Source of the DNA: Eonycteris spelaea
Lineage: Eukaryota > Chordata > Mammalia > Chiroptera > Pteropodidae
NCBI GenBank assembly: GCA_003508835.1
Contig: PUFA01000081.1
Span: forward strand, 3,286,001-3,350,000
Direction of reading: 5' to 3'
DNA length: 64,000 nucleotides
How positions within the stretch are numbered: position 1 is the first letter of the stretch; each line of letters starts with the position of its first letter. The notes beneath the pieces were generated by a model. It saw nothing but the letters and a program-made list of their open reading frames with translations. It did no database searches and had not been told where the DNA came from. Position numbers and translations under genes: made by a program. Shown piece by piece: positions 10,618 to 22,004 of the stretch.

Positions 10618-13082
10618 GGGAAAAATGGCATAGATGGTAGAGGCTCTGTTCATCCCTCTGGTGACAGAAACAAGAGCAGATAGCAAGGAAAAATCACCTG
10701 GGATCTAGATGAACAAGCTATACAACTAAAGAGATATCTAAGAAATCACCCTGCAACAGCAGAAGGTAGGATGAGGCGAGGCCACGATGCTGCCTGGTTC
10801 TGAGTGGCTGAGTGAGACAGAGGCTGCAGCTGCGGCTGCTGGCAGCTGCAGACGCCTCTTAAAGGGGCTCTGTTGGCGAGCAGACTTTTGGGTGTGAGAC
10901 CTGCACCAGTTTGGCTGTGTAGAGGGCACCAGGGACTTACAGGGGGAGATTGAGTTGTTAGAGTGAGGGCCAAGGTGAGACTCACTCTTTACAGAAGTGC
11001 AGACGGTATCTACTGTTTCACTATTGAGCCTTCCCTCCTCCCATTGAGCTGAGGCAGCACCACCATAGCAGAGACATTATCTAACTGGATAACAGAGGTC
11101 GCTCCGCCCAGAGGATTCAGGGAAACTTCGCCTCTCCCAACTTGCAGCCCCACCCAAGTCGCATCTAGCTGTATCCTCTGGGAGTCAGGGGCTCCTTGCT
11201 GAGAATCCCAGACTTACATTGGTGGCAGCTTGCCTTGGTTTCTGGTGTGGCCTTTTGAGGCAACTATAAGCACAGCTTCTGTGGACTGCTTGCTGAATCT
11301 TAACAGGTGGCCTCAGAGGGGCATAGGTGGGCTAAATTTGCTCTGCAGCTGAACCCCTCTCAGAACTGTGCCACTGGACACCTACCACACAAAGCCATGC
11401 TAATAACCGGGAGACTTAGATCTTTGCTTAGTACATAGAAACAAACACAGAAAGGCAGCCAATATGGAAAGACAAAGAAGCAGAAACCATAGGAGAAAAC
11501 AGAACAGAGATCCAGAAATAATGGAGTCAGGCAATCTAACAGACGCAGAGTTCAAAACACTGATCATAAAGATGCTCAATGAACTTATGGGAAGGGTAGA
11601 TGAATTCAGTGAGAACCTCAACAAAGAGATAAAAAATGTAAAAATGGAAATGGAAATTATAAAAGGGAGCCAGTCAGAAATGAAGAACACACTATCTAAG
11701 ATGAGGAGTATGTTAAATGGAATAAACAAAGTGAATAAAGAAGAGGATCACATGACCTATGTAGAGGATGGGAAACCAAGGATACTCAATCAGAATGGCA
11801 AGAAAAAAGAACCCGAGACTATACTAATCATTTAAGGAGCCTACGGGACACGATTAAATGTAAAAATATCCATGCCATGGGGGTAGCTGAAGGAAAACAA
11901 GACTTTGAAGAGCTGTTTGAAGAAATGATAAGGGAAGATTTCTCTCACCTGGTGAAGGAAATCGACATAAACCCCCAGGAAGCTCAGACAGTCCCCAAAA
12001 CCAGGAACCCAAAGAGGCCCACACCAAGATACATCATAATTAAAATGTCAACGGTTAAATACAAAGAGAAATCTTAAAAGCAGCAAGAGAAGGCAGTTAC
12101 TTACCTACAAGGGAGCACCCATAAGACTGGCAGCTGATTTCTCAAAGAAACCATGCAGGACAGAAGGGCTTGGCACAAAATACTCGACGTGATAAAAACC
12201 AGGATCTACAACCAAGAATACTTTATCCACCAAAACTATCACTTACAATTGAAAGACAGATGAAGAGCTTCCCAGAGAAAAATAAGCTAAAGGGATTTAT
12301 TGTCACCAAGCCAGTATTACAGGAAATGTTGGAGGGACTTCTTTGAGAAGAAGAAACATGTATCAAAAACAGGAATAAAGAATGGTAATAACTACACTCC
12401 TAGCAACAAGTACCTCAAGTGGAAAAAGATTAAGTGCTCCAACCAAAAGATAGGGTAGCTGAATGGATAAGAAAACAAGACCCCTACACATGCTTCTACA
12501 GAAGAGTCACTTCAGATCAAAAGCACACACAGACTACAAGGAAGGGGATGAGACAAGATATGGCTTTGATGGACCTAGAGGGTATTGCACTGAACGAAAT
12601 GGTTCAGATAGAGAAAGACAAACACCACATGATTTCACATACATGTAGAATCTAAGGAAAAAATAAACAACAACATCAAAAGTGGAAATAAACTCATAGA
12701 TACAGAGAATTTTCAGAGGGATACTAGATGAAGGGATCGGAGGACACAAAAAGGCAAAGGGGTTAAGAGTACAAATGGGCAGTTGCAGAGGAGACGTGGA
12801 GACGTAGCGTGCAGCATGGGGAAGGTGGTTAGAACGTTTTAATAAAACGTGTAAGGGGGAGAGAGGTACGGGATTTAGAGGGGTGATCACTTTGAGAGTC
12901 ATGTGGATCTCTGATAACTATGCTGTACAAGTGAACCCGCTATATTATTGTACACCAACTATAGTTGAAAAAAAACTCATTGACTTGTACAGTGTAAATA
13001 TGAGCAGCTTATTGTCTATTATATTTTGATAAAGATAAAAAAGACAAAATACATTTCTGAACATTTAAAAATTTCTAATTGC
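10618..13082 (+). mobile_element. HAL1 (half-L1) retrotransposon, copy A
   Basis: Non-autonomous L1 derivative about 2.46 kb long. In order it has a GC-rich 5' UTR (10618-11463), a full-length but frame-broken L1 ORF1 (11464-12346), a short piece of the start of ORF2 (endonuclease N-terminus, about 12380-12560), and then directly the ORF2 end and 3' UTR (about 12560-13082). Reverse transcriptase is absent, which defines HAL1. The ORF2 junction is at about 12560. It is closely similar to copy B at 18.4 kb, in inverted orientation. The 3' end stops at 'tttctaattg', where copy B continues into a second 3'-end unit. I could not identify a convincing target-site duplication. Confidence 0.88.
11464..12346 (+). 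pseudogene. HAL1 copy A ORF1 (L1 ORF1p-like RNA-binding protein), two frameshifts
   Basis: L1 ORF1p is a coiled-coil, RNA-binding chaperone of the retrotransposon particle. Here the N-terminus begins at 11464 (MERQRSRNH). A coiled-coil part with MLNELMGRVDEFSENLNKEI is followed by the RRM/CTD region with EIDINPQEAQTV, NPKRPTPRYIIIKMSTVKYK and KGAPIRLAADFSKETMQDRR, ending near 12346. The reading frame breaks near 11805, where an A-run has six A instead of the seven in copy B, and again near 12070, where one base is missing relative to copy B. The protein therefore cannot be made in one piece. Confidence 0.88.
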
Positions 13083-13205
13083 AAATGTAATATATAAGTG
13101 TTATAAATTCAAGCAAAATGTAGAAAGGTAAAAAGACAGCGACTCAGAACTCTACTTATGGAGATTTTTAGCAATATGGTGGACCAGTGTGAAAGCGGGT
13201 TAGAG

Positions 13206-13224
13206 GGTGTGTGTGTGTTGTGTG

Positions 13225-13285
<61 letters not shown>

Positions 13286-13310
13286 GAAAGAGAGAGCGTG
13301 AGCGTGAAGA
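13206..13310 (+). repeat. (TG)n followed by (AG)n microsatellite
   Basis: A TG-rich run (about 13208-13240) passes directly into an AG-rich run (about 13241-13298). Confidence 0.95.
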
Positions 13311-13494
13311 GTTGCCAAGTAAAATACGGGACTCTCAATTAAATTAGAATTTCGGATAATGAATTTTTTTAGTATAAGTATGTCCAAATATGTTTGTCTG
13401 ATGTTCTAATTTAACTGGCACCCTGTATTCTATTTGCTAAATTTGGAACCCTGTCTGACTGATGTGCGAGTGGGGAGGATATGGGTAACATGTA

Positions 13495-13520
13495 CATTGT
13501 GTGTGTGTTGTGTGTGTGTG

Positions 13521-13554
<34 letters not shown>

Positions 13555-13565
13555 TATGTGTGTGG
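13495..13565 (+). repeat. (TG)n microsatellite
   Basis: Interrupted TG repeat of about 65 bases with occasional TTG interruptions. Confidence 0.95.
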
Positions 13566-13844
13566 GGTTACATGCATGGGTGAGGGATGAGAGAGCTGGT
13601 CAGAAGAAAAGGGAGATATAGGAAAACTGATGGTGGTTTAAAAAGTTTCCCAAATTGGCCTTGTCACATACAGATTTTTGTTTTTGTACTTTTAACACTT
13701 TATTGTAATTTATTGGTTTGCATGTCCAGATCTTCACTAGACAGTCAAGAGCTGAGTCTTATGCATCTTTATAGTCCCTACATGTGGCATAGAGCAGGCA
13801 TATAGTAACACACGTGCGGATTTGGGTGCTCTCAGACTTCAGAA

Positions 13845-14210
13845 CAGTTAGTATCTTAGTTCTTCAGCCTGCTATAACAAATATCACTGACTGGGTAGAA
13901 TATGAACAGAAACTTATTTCTCATAGGTCTGGAGGCTGAAAGTCCAAGATCAAAGGTGTCAGTGTGGCCGGGTTCTGGTGAGAGCCCTCTTCTGTTTCAC
14001 AGCTGGCATCTTTCCACTGTGGTGGAAAAGGCAGGGATCCCTGTGGGGCCTTTTTAATATAATGGTATTAATCTCACTCATGAGATTCCACCCTTATGTC
14101 CTAATCAACACCCTAAGGGCCCCCTCCTAGTACTGTCACCTTGAGGGTTAGGATTGCAACACATGATTTTGGGAGGATACAAACATTCAGACCACTGCAG
14201 TCAGGGATTC
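13845..14210 (-). repeat. MLT1/MST-like LTR remnant
   Basis: Read on the minus strand, the segment starts near 'gtctgaatgtttgtatcctc', passes 'cctaaccctcaaggtgacag' and 'gaacccggccacactga', and ends with 'gatatttgttatagcaggct' then 'gaactaag'. This is the layout of a mammalian MaLR-type LTR. It is probably a solo LTR. Confidence 0.75.
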
Positions 14211-14294
14211 AGTCCCATCTGTCAGTCTCTCTCAATATCAGCCACTGTTCGTACTGAATACCCAGGCTTCAGTATGTGACAGAGTAGCCTTTGT

Positions 14295-14420
14295 TCCCCA
14301 ATGTTGGACCATTAGTCACCTGGAAAGTTTGTTAAAAATATAGACTCCCAGGCCTCACTCCTCCAAGAGGTTCAGGAAGCCTGGGGTGAGAGGGAATGAT
14401 GTACAGGAATTGAATGAATA
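14295..14420 (+). repeat. MER5A-like DNA transposon remnant
   Basis: The 'caccTGGaaagtttgttaaa' style segment followed by 'tagactcccaggcctcact' and 'gaggttcaggaagcctgg' resembles MER5A-type hAT elements. The copy is diverged and incomplete. Confidence 0.5.
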
Positions 14421-14449
14421 GTAAATGTTCACATTTAATGATTTTTTCT

Positions 14450-15030
14450 TATAAAAGGGAGAATCAGACCTGTGAGTCATAATTTGAAGGACTGAATGTG
14501 TGTATGTGTGTGCACATGCAAATTGCACACATGCACAGCAAAATAAAGTATAAAAAGTGAAACTTGGTTCATTGATACTTTCTAAAGATTTTCCTCTATG
14601 AATCTATGTTAGCTACTGTTAATAAATCACTTGCCTTGAACAAATGTGAAGTCATAAAGATGAGTGTGCACTGAGCTGTGCCCAAAAGATCTGTAAGGAA
14701 AAACAAGGAAACCAAGGTTTTATTTCCAGCAGCAGACCCCCAACCCTGCTTTTTGGAGCGAAGGTGCAACTTCCACTTAATGAAGTTACTTCTGTACTGA
14801 CTTTAGAGATGGAGAACTTCAGTTAGTGAAATGAATACTTCCAAAAGTAAAACTAAAATTTTACAAAGAAAGAACCCATGGGGTGTAAGAAAAGTACATG
14901 TCGATTCTTTGAGTTCAAAGTTCATGAGGTTAAAAGTTCTTGTAGATTTTTCTCTAAGGGTTTTCCTCCAAAAGACCAACTCAAGACAACAGAATTGTGA
15001 TTGCTCAAAAGAAAGTCATCTCTGAGAATA
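14450..15030. other. Non-coding DNA, nothing recognised
   Basis: No supported exon. It includes a short TG/CA-rich patch near 14496-14535. Confidence 0.5.
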
Positions 15031-15034
15031 TGGT

Positions 15035-15122
15035 AAAAACCATTGAATTGTACACTTCAAATGAATGAATTGTGTGTCATGTGAACTATATCTCAACAGA
15101 GATGTTACAATAAATAAAAAAT
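15035..15122 (+). repeat. L1 3' UTR end fragment
   Basis: The 'ccattgaattgtacacttca' then 'gaactatatctcaac' and 'aataaataaaaaa' sequence is a familiar 3' terminus of older L1 subfamilies. It ends in an A-rich tail. Confidence 0.6.
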
Positions 15123-15124
15123 TT

Positions 15125-16090
15125 TTGAGAGGCCCAAATTACATAACCACCAACTTTCTGATAATGAAGTCATTTTCACTGGAAATTAATAGTCAGATGG
15201 TAAAACTTAGAGCAATTATCTTCTAAATATGACCTTGTTGCAGACTTCTGCAGGAAGATTTTGTAATTGAAGTACATAATAAAATTTTAGAAAAGGCAAC
15301 AAGATGAATGATACGTTAAAAATACTAAAAAGGTAGAGTTTAGAAAACATTAATGATGAAGAGATGTCAAATACTTTATTATTTTCCTTTTGTTATCTAC
15401 ATTTAATTTATTAATGCTGCCCATTTGTGTTTGGCAGGTAGGGGTGGAGGTGGGTATGGTGAGAAATATTGGCCAGTTAGCTGCTGTTAATTTTTCATAA
15501 ATATCTCATTTACTGAAATTTATAATTTGAACATGACTGTTCTTTGAAATGCTCCAGAGTTCAATCAATTCTTAATCATGTAACAACAGTGGGAGCCATT
15601 GAAAAAGAGACATGGGTTTGCAGAAAACTACACATGTTCCTTTCACAGGGTACCAAATAGGGAATTTGATGCCTCCTTCACAAACCTCATCTAATAACAC
15701 TGAACCATCTGAGTGGCTGAGGGAGGGAAATAAATGTATTTTTAAACAAAAAAAGAAAGTCATAAATAATTATTGTTAGATAAAAACCAAAAAAAAAAAT
15801 CAAGATCTCAATAGCAAGACTAGAGCTGTTGGCCTTCCCAATCCTTGAAGATAGTCTCTTATCTCTGGCTCTGTGTTGCACTCTTCCTCAGATAACTGTT
15901 TTAACAAATGCTTGTATAATATGGTTTAAAGGCTCACAATCAATATTCCAGATTGAAGTATTGGCTTTCGCTTGAGTCTGTCTGTGTATGACCCAGCAGT
16001 GAGGAGAAGTGGGTGCAGAGAGGGGGTGGTACATCCTTTTCTTCATCTGCAAAACAAGTAGTGCAGCGCTTCTTACCTGTGAGGTGTGGG
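15125..16090. other. Non-coding DNA, nothing recognised
   Basis: AT-rich. No supported exon. An A-run lies at 15789-15798. Confidence 0.5.
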
Positions 16091-16094
16091 AGGA

Positions 16095-16200
16095 GGACAT
16101 GAATGATGTTCATGGAGGGCTTAGAACTGTGCCTGGCACAAGACCTTCACTCTGAACATGTTGGCTATTATCATAATTCTCTTTAAAAGAGTCATTTTAA
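16095..16200 (+). repeat. MIR 3' fragment
   Basis: 'gcttagaactgtgcctggca' followed by 'ttggctattatcataattct' is the MIR 3' region in sense orientation. Confidence 0.6.
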
Positions 16201-16354
16201 ATCAATCATGATGGCTGCTGGCCGTCCCCTCGCCCAGAAGAAGCCTTGATTTTTCATTCTTGCTGGTTCTGGTCCATCCTTGCTATGACCTTGGTTTCAG
16301 AAACAAGGCTGTGCATCATAGCTAGATGCTGACATATTTCAGTATACAGTATTG

Positions 16355-16515
16355 TCACTTGCCTTGGGCAATTTACTTGAGCTCTGTGAGCCTCAGTTAA
16401 CTCCTGGAAGAATTGTTCCTTCCTGGCAGAGTTGTGGGGTCAAAGGAGATGACCCATAAAGGGGATGGCATACAGCAGCTTGATACATGGTAAAGGGTTA
16501 CTATCATTTTCCTCC
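16355..16515 (+). repeat. MIR SINE
   Basis: Contains 'ttgggcaatttacttgagct', 'tgagcctcagttaactcc' and 'gggttactatcattttcc' in the correct MIR order in sense orientation. Confidence 0.75.
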
Positions 16516-16574
16516 CTTAGGTCCTCCTTCTGCTTTACATCCATTCTTTTTTGCTTTCTTTATTTTCATTTGTC

Positions 16575-16825
16575 TCAGATCTCAGTTCAAGGAGGCCTTC
16601 TTTGATCACCTTATCTGAAAGAGATTCTTCCCTGTTACTTATACCACCATTTCACCTGTAGTGACTTATTTACATTCTATACATAGTTTTTTTATCTGCT
16701 TTCCCTACCAGATAGTTAAGATACATGAGGGCAGGGACTTTGCTTTGCTTTCTGCAGTATACCTAATGCCTGCCACAGAGCAGTACAGTCTCTGTGTAGT
16801 TATTGAATGAAGACATGATAACTGT
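16575..16825 (+). repeat. L2 3' end
   Basis: Ordered L2 3' landmarks: 'aaggaggccttctttgatca', 'tacatgagggcagggactt', 'cagtatacctaatgcctg', and the end 'gttattgaatgaaga'. Confidence 0.75.
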
Positions 16826-16829
16826 CACC

Positions 16830-18415
16830 ACTGTGACAAAGAAGTCAAAAGCAAGACTAAAGTGAATTTTCTATCACTGGAATTTTCAGACACCGCATGC
16901 TCATCCTTAAATAGCATTAATCATACTCCCAAGCGCCACATTGTGTTTCTGTGACTACAGGGCTAAATCGGTGCTCATGAAATGGGATCCACTGCATGGT
17001 GTCTTTTGCATGTAAACAGGATTCCAATATTTTATTTCCACAACCCAAGTCCCTTTCCTACCAGCACACTCTCTCAGATTCATTCTTCCCCTTTTCCCGC
17101 CCATCCACCAGCTTTCCTACTAAAAGTGGCTAATGTTTATTAAGCACACTTACCATGTGCCACCCACCTGCACAGTGACTTAAATGCATTATCTTCCAAA
17201 TCATCACTGCCACCCTTGTGATCAAATCATAAGTATTCCTAGTTTACAGAATTCCTAGTTACAGTTTATTCCAACAACATTAGGCTCTGACCATGGATCT
17301 TGAAGAGAGAGAGAGCAGGAAGCAAAGAGGAAGCAAATATGGGCAAGAATGGAAATAGAAGAGAGGAATCCCTAAAAACTGACAGTTGAGATAAAACTGA
17401 TCAGAAATCAGTCAAAAAAGCATACGTCACCAATCCTAAATTCAAGAAGCTCAACCTGCTTCAGGAGCCCGCCATTCCCAGAGACCAGGGTCAAAGAGAA
17501 GCAGGAGGCCAGTCCAGACAGTGGATACACTTAAATGCATCTTCCCAAGCACCACGTGACTTGGAGATCTTTGTCATTTCTTGCTGGGGCGCTCTCCTAC
17601 AACCAGGGTCCCATGGCATGTCCTACCCATGGTTTGCCAGTGAAAATGGGGATTGAGGATGCCCATTATGGAGAAGTCAGGTAGAGGATATAAACAGATT
17701 GTGTCTGTGCATGTGTGTTGGGGGAGGATTATGCGGTAAAGGCATTGCAGATGCAAAACACATTTTTAAAGGCGTCTTCACCGGGATGGCTCTTTGAAAA
17801 TGGGACAGAAACCTTTCAAATGTCAAGAGATAGGGTTTTTGCCAAGGCAACAGAATGCTGAGACTGCAAGGAAAGATTTTTTTTTTTACAAAAAGGTGCT
17901 AATTCTAGAGTAGGGTTTAATTATACCTGAGGTATTTCTGACTTGGTGTCTGTGTAGGAGGCTCTGCCTCTCTTTATTGCTGTTATTATCTCATGGGTCT
18001 ACATTTAATTTTTTCCACTATGAGGCTCCTTAGTCATCTTTCCCAATCCCCCAGCTTTCTCTGGGAGGCAGTTTCTGGCAAAGTACTCAACGCCAATAAA
18101 AGCTGCCCCCTGAGTTGCTGACTATTAGCAATCAATTCCTGGTCACAGCTAATCATCAGGTTTAATTACATGTTAATCATTTGCCAGGATGGTGTGGGAG
18201 CAAGCTCCAGATATTCCTGAAGCTGAGTCTGTACGGCACAGATACGTTTGTTAGAGAAACATGTCTACAGAAGGCCTTTTTCCTATTGTATGTGAGGGAA
18301 GAGGGAAGTGGGAAGTGTGGTTACATTTCAGGCTGCTCATGTGATCTCTCTTTATGGAGTTGCTCTTCTAAGTTCCTGGTATATCTTTATTAATTTATTT
18401 TTATTTTATTTTTTC
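16830..18415. other. Non-coding DNA with an old repeat remnant and a TAAT-rich unique stretch
   Basis: No supported exon. At about 17125-17215 there is an old 'gtttattaagcacacttacc' type remnant. A T-run lies at 17879-17887. The stretch 18060-18210 is not obviously repetitive and has several TAAT-type motifs; see findings. Confidence 0.5.
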
Positions 18416-19238
18416 TATCTTCAGCCTTATTATATATTTTTTTCTTTTTTGGCTTTATTGAAATATAATAGACAATAAGTTGCTCATATTTACACTGTAC
18501 AATTAGAAATTTTTAAATGTTCAGAAATGTATTTTGTCTTTTTTATCTTTATCGAAATATAATAGACAATGAGCTGCTCATATTTACACTGTACACGTCA
18601 ATGAGTTTTTTTCAACTATAGTTGGTGTACAATAATATAGCAGGTTCACTTGTACAGCATAGTGATCAGAGATCCACATGACTCTCAAAGTGATCACCCC
18701 TCTAAATCCCGTACCCTCTCTCCCCCTTACACATTTATTAAAACGTTCTTAACCACCTTCCCCATGCTGCACTCTATGTCTCCACGTCTCCTCTGCAACT
18801 GCCCATTTGTACCTCTTAACCCCTTTGCCTTTTTGTGTCCCTCCCGATCCTTCTCATCTAGTATCCCTCTGAAAATTCTCTGTATCTATGAGTTTATTTC
18901 CACTTTTGATGTTGTTGTTTATTTTTTTCCTTAGATTCTACGTGTATGTGAAATCATGTGATGTTTGTCTTTCTCTATCTGAACCATTTCGTTCAGTGCA
19001 ATACCCTCTAGGTCCATCAAAGCCATATCTTGTCCCATCCCTTCCTTTAGTCTGTGTGTGCCTTTTGATCTGAAGTGAGTCTTCTGTAGGAAGCATGTGT
19101 AGGGTCTTGTTTTCTTATCCATTCAGCTACCCTATCTTTTGGTTGGAGCACTTAATCTTTTTCCACTTGAGGTACTTGTTGCTAGGAGTGTAGTTATTAC
19201 CATTCTTTATTCCTGTTTTTGATACATGTTTCTTCTTC

Positions 19239-20119
19239 TCAAAGAAGTCCCTCGACATTTCCTGTAATACTGGCTTGGTGACAATAAATCCCTTTAGCTT
19301 ATTTTCCTCTGGGAAGCTCTTCATCTGTCTTTCAATTGTAAGTGATAGTTTTGGTGGATAAAGTATTCTTGGTTGTAGATCCTGGTTTTTATCACGTTGA
19401 TATTTTGTGCCAAGCCCTTCTGTCCTGCATGGTTTCTTTTGAGAAATCAGCTGCCAGTCTTATGGGTGCTCCCTTGTAGGTAAGTAACTGCCTTTCTCTT
19501 GCTGCTTTTAAGATTCTCTCTTTGTATTTAACCGTTGACATTTTAATTATGATGTATCTTGGTGTGGGCCTCTTTGGGTTCCTGGTTTTGGGGACTGTCT
19601 GAGCTTCCTGGGGGTTTATGTCGATTTCCTTCACCAGGTGAGAGAAATCTTCCTTATCATTTCTTCAAATAGCTCTTCAAAGTCTTGTTTTCCTTCAGTA
19701 CCCCCATGGCATGGATATTTTTACATTTAATCGTGTCCCATAGGCTCCTTAAATGATTAGTATAGTCTCGGGTTCTTTTTTTCTTGCCATTCTGATTGAG
19801 TGTCCTTGGTTTTCCCATCCTCTACATAGGTCATGTGATCCTCTTCTTTATTCACTTTGTTTATTCCATTTAACATACTCCTCATCAGATAGTGTGTTCT
19901 TCATTTCTGACTGGCTCCCTTTTATAATTTCCATTTCCATTTTTACATTTTTTATCTCTTTGTTGAGGTTCTCACTGAATTCATCTACCCTCCCATAAGT
20001 TCATTGAGCATCTTTATGATCAGTGTTTTGAACTCTGCGTCTGTTAGATTGCCTGACTCCATTATTTCTGGATCTCTGTTCTGTTTTCTCCTATGGTTTC
20101 TGCTTCTTTGTCTTTCCAT
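19239..20119 (-). pseudogene. HAL1 copy B ORF1, frame-broken
   Basis: Counterpart of the copy A ORF1, starting at 20119 and ending at the stop at 19239. The A-run that lost one base in copy A has seven A here, and the second frameshift of copy A is also absent. However, copy B lacks one G near 19652 relative to A, so this copy is broken at a different place. Readable blocks include EIDINPQEAQTVPKT and KGAPIRLAADFSKET. Confidence 0.85.
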
Positions 20120-20349
20120 ATTGGCTGCCTTTCTGTGTTTGTTTCTATGTACTAAGCAAAGATCTTAAGTCTCCCGGTTATTAGCATGGCTTTGTGTGGT
20201 AGGTGTCCAGTGGCACAGTTCTGAGGGGTTCAGCTGCAGGCCAAGTTTAGCCCCACCCTGTGCCCCTCTGTGGCCTCCTGTTAAGATTCAGTGAGCAGTC
20301 CACAGAAGCTGTGCTTATAGTTGCCTCAAGAAACCACATTACCTAAAAC

Positions 20350-20922
20350 TTACTGGATTTTGTTAACCAACGTCACCCTAACAAAAGCAAAAAAATAAAT
20401 AAATAAAAAGGAAAAGAAAAAACCACACCAGAAACTGAGGCAGCTGCCGCCAGTGTGAGTCTCGGCACTGCTCAGCAAGGAGCTTGGGACTCGCCGAGGA
20501 TATACCTGGCTATAGCTTGGGTGGGGGGGAGGTGGATTTTCAGGGAATCCTCTGGGCAGAGCAACTTGTGTTATCCAGTTAGATGACGTCTCTGCTATGG
20601 CGGAGCTGCGCCCGCATGCTGGTGAGGGGGCAAGGCCGGGGTGGGAAGGGCTCAACAGAGGAACAACAGATACCGGCAGCACTCTCTCTGGGAGAGATCC
20701 TTGCCTCTGGCTCTCACTCTGACAACTCAGTGTCCCTCTGTAAGTCCCTGGTGCCCCCTGTGCAGCCGGCCTGGCACTGGTGCTCAGAGTGAGCAGGCCC
20801 GTCACCCGAAGGCCCGCTTGCTGACATGGTCCGTTTAAGAGGTGTCTGCGGCTGCCGCTGCCACAGCCTCTGTCCCACTCAGCCATTATGGACCAAGCAG
20901 TCTTGCGTCTTTCCCCTCCCAC
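20350..20922 (-). other. Long sense open frame in the HAL1 copy B 5' UTR
   Basis: An open frame of 190 codons lies upstream of ORF1 in the same orientation as the element. Its middle part (SSNWITQVALPRGFPENPP) is matched by SSNWITEVAPPRGFPETPP in copy C (24748-24936) and by a similar frame in copy A (about 11085-11190). The C-terminal residues are hydrophobic and low-complexity, which looks like random translation. I do not claim that it is a protein; the family L1 ORF1/ORF2 are the known products. Confidence 0.3.
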
Positions 20923-21109
20923 CTTCTACCATCGCAGGTTGATGAATTATTTCTCTCCTTACTTGTAGTGCTTCTTTTGTCTAGCTCCCAGGTGACTTTC
21001 CTTGCCGTTTGCTTCATGTTTCTGTCACAACTTTGATTGGTTGCCAAGAAGGATGAACGAAGCCGCTATCATCTATGCATTTTTTCCCATCTTTTGCTTG
21101 TATATCTTT

Positions 21110-21450
21110 AACGCTGTCTTAATATGCTTTGTCTCTCAATTTCTCTGTTTTCCATTTGTTTTGCTGGGTTCTTCTGAACGTTTTATAATGAAGTGTTTTC
21201 CAGTGCTGCTGGAGGTCACTGGGAACCGCATCAGTGCAGTTGCTTTCTCTGGATGTCAGTTCATCAAGCAGTGCTGAGCTCCAGGAGCAAGTTATAGCCA
21301 TGTTTTCTTCTGCTCAGACCTTCCAGTGACCTGACCTCTGCAGAGAAAGCCTTGTGTTTTTGGCCTCTGGCTAGCTCTCAGATTTTATTTTCTCAAAACT
21401 TCCCTTGCTTACTCCACACCTGCCATATGGACCTTTTTGCTATTTCTGTT
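21110..21450. other. Non-coding DNA, nothing recognised
   Basis: No supported exon or named repeat between HAL1 copy B and the next LTR remnant. Confidence 0.45.
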
Positions 21451-22000
21451 AATTTTCTGTTACTGAATAGCAAATTACTGTAAGTGTAGCAGCTCGCCCC
21501 CGCCATTTATTATTATCTCACAGTTTTGTAGGTCAGAAGTATGGGTGGGTTCAGTCACATTTTCTGCTTAGGCCCAAATTAGCTGTGTGCTGGACTGGGG
21601 TAGAGTCGACTCCCAGACTCGTTCAGGTTGTTGGTAGAACTCAGTGCCTTGTGTTTGTAGGGCTGGGATCCTGTTCCTCCCCCCACCCCTCCACCGGCTA
21701 TCAGCTGAGGGCTACTCTCAGCTCCCGGAGGCCACCCACATTCTTTGCCACATGTTTTCCTCCATCTCCAAGCTTTTTCATGGTTTGAATTTCTCAGAGT
21801 TTCCCTTCTGCAGCCGCCAGAGAACTCTCTGCTTTTAAAGGACTAATGCAATTAGGTTAGGCCCACCTGGATAACCTTTCTAACTAAAGGTCAGCTTATT
21901 AGTAATCTTAATCACATCAGCAAAATTACTTTAATTTACATAATTATGGGAGTGACACAGAATTGGGGGAGATCATGGGGTCCCTCTTAGAATTTTGCCT
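21450..22000 (-). repeat. MLT1-like LTR remnant
   Basis: In antisense, the left end resembles 'tgttactgaatagcaaatta' with 'tctcacagttttgtaggtca'. The right part has 'ggcccacctggataaccttt' and 'cttaatcacatcagcaaaat', as in older MaLR LTRs. Confidence 0.6.
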
Positions 22001-22004
22001 CCCA

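Larger units (their letters stand above)
18444..21088 (-). mobile_element. HAL1 retrotransposon, copy B (inverted relative of copy A)
   Basis: Same architecture as copy A in opposite orientation: 5' UTR at the right (about 20120-21088), ORF1 (19239-20119), ORF2 start fragment, junction to the ORF2 end near 19030, and 3' UTR at the left. Corresponding segments of A and B are nearly identical by eye. The 3' end contains two copies of a unit with 'gtgtaaatatgagca' and 'ttgtctattatattt' separated by about 55 bases. Possible degraded target duplications are 18417-18443 and 21089-21109. It has the same ORF2-deletion junction as copies A, C and F. Confidence 0.87.

Noticed and set aside
11464..12077. 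Coiled-coil protein genes in two adjacent frames
   Set aside because: They are two parts of one frame-shifted HAL1 ORF1, not host genes.
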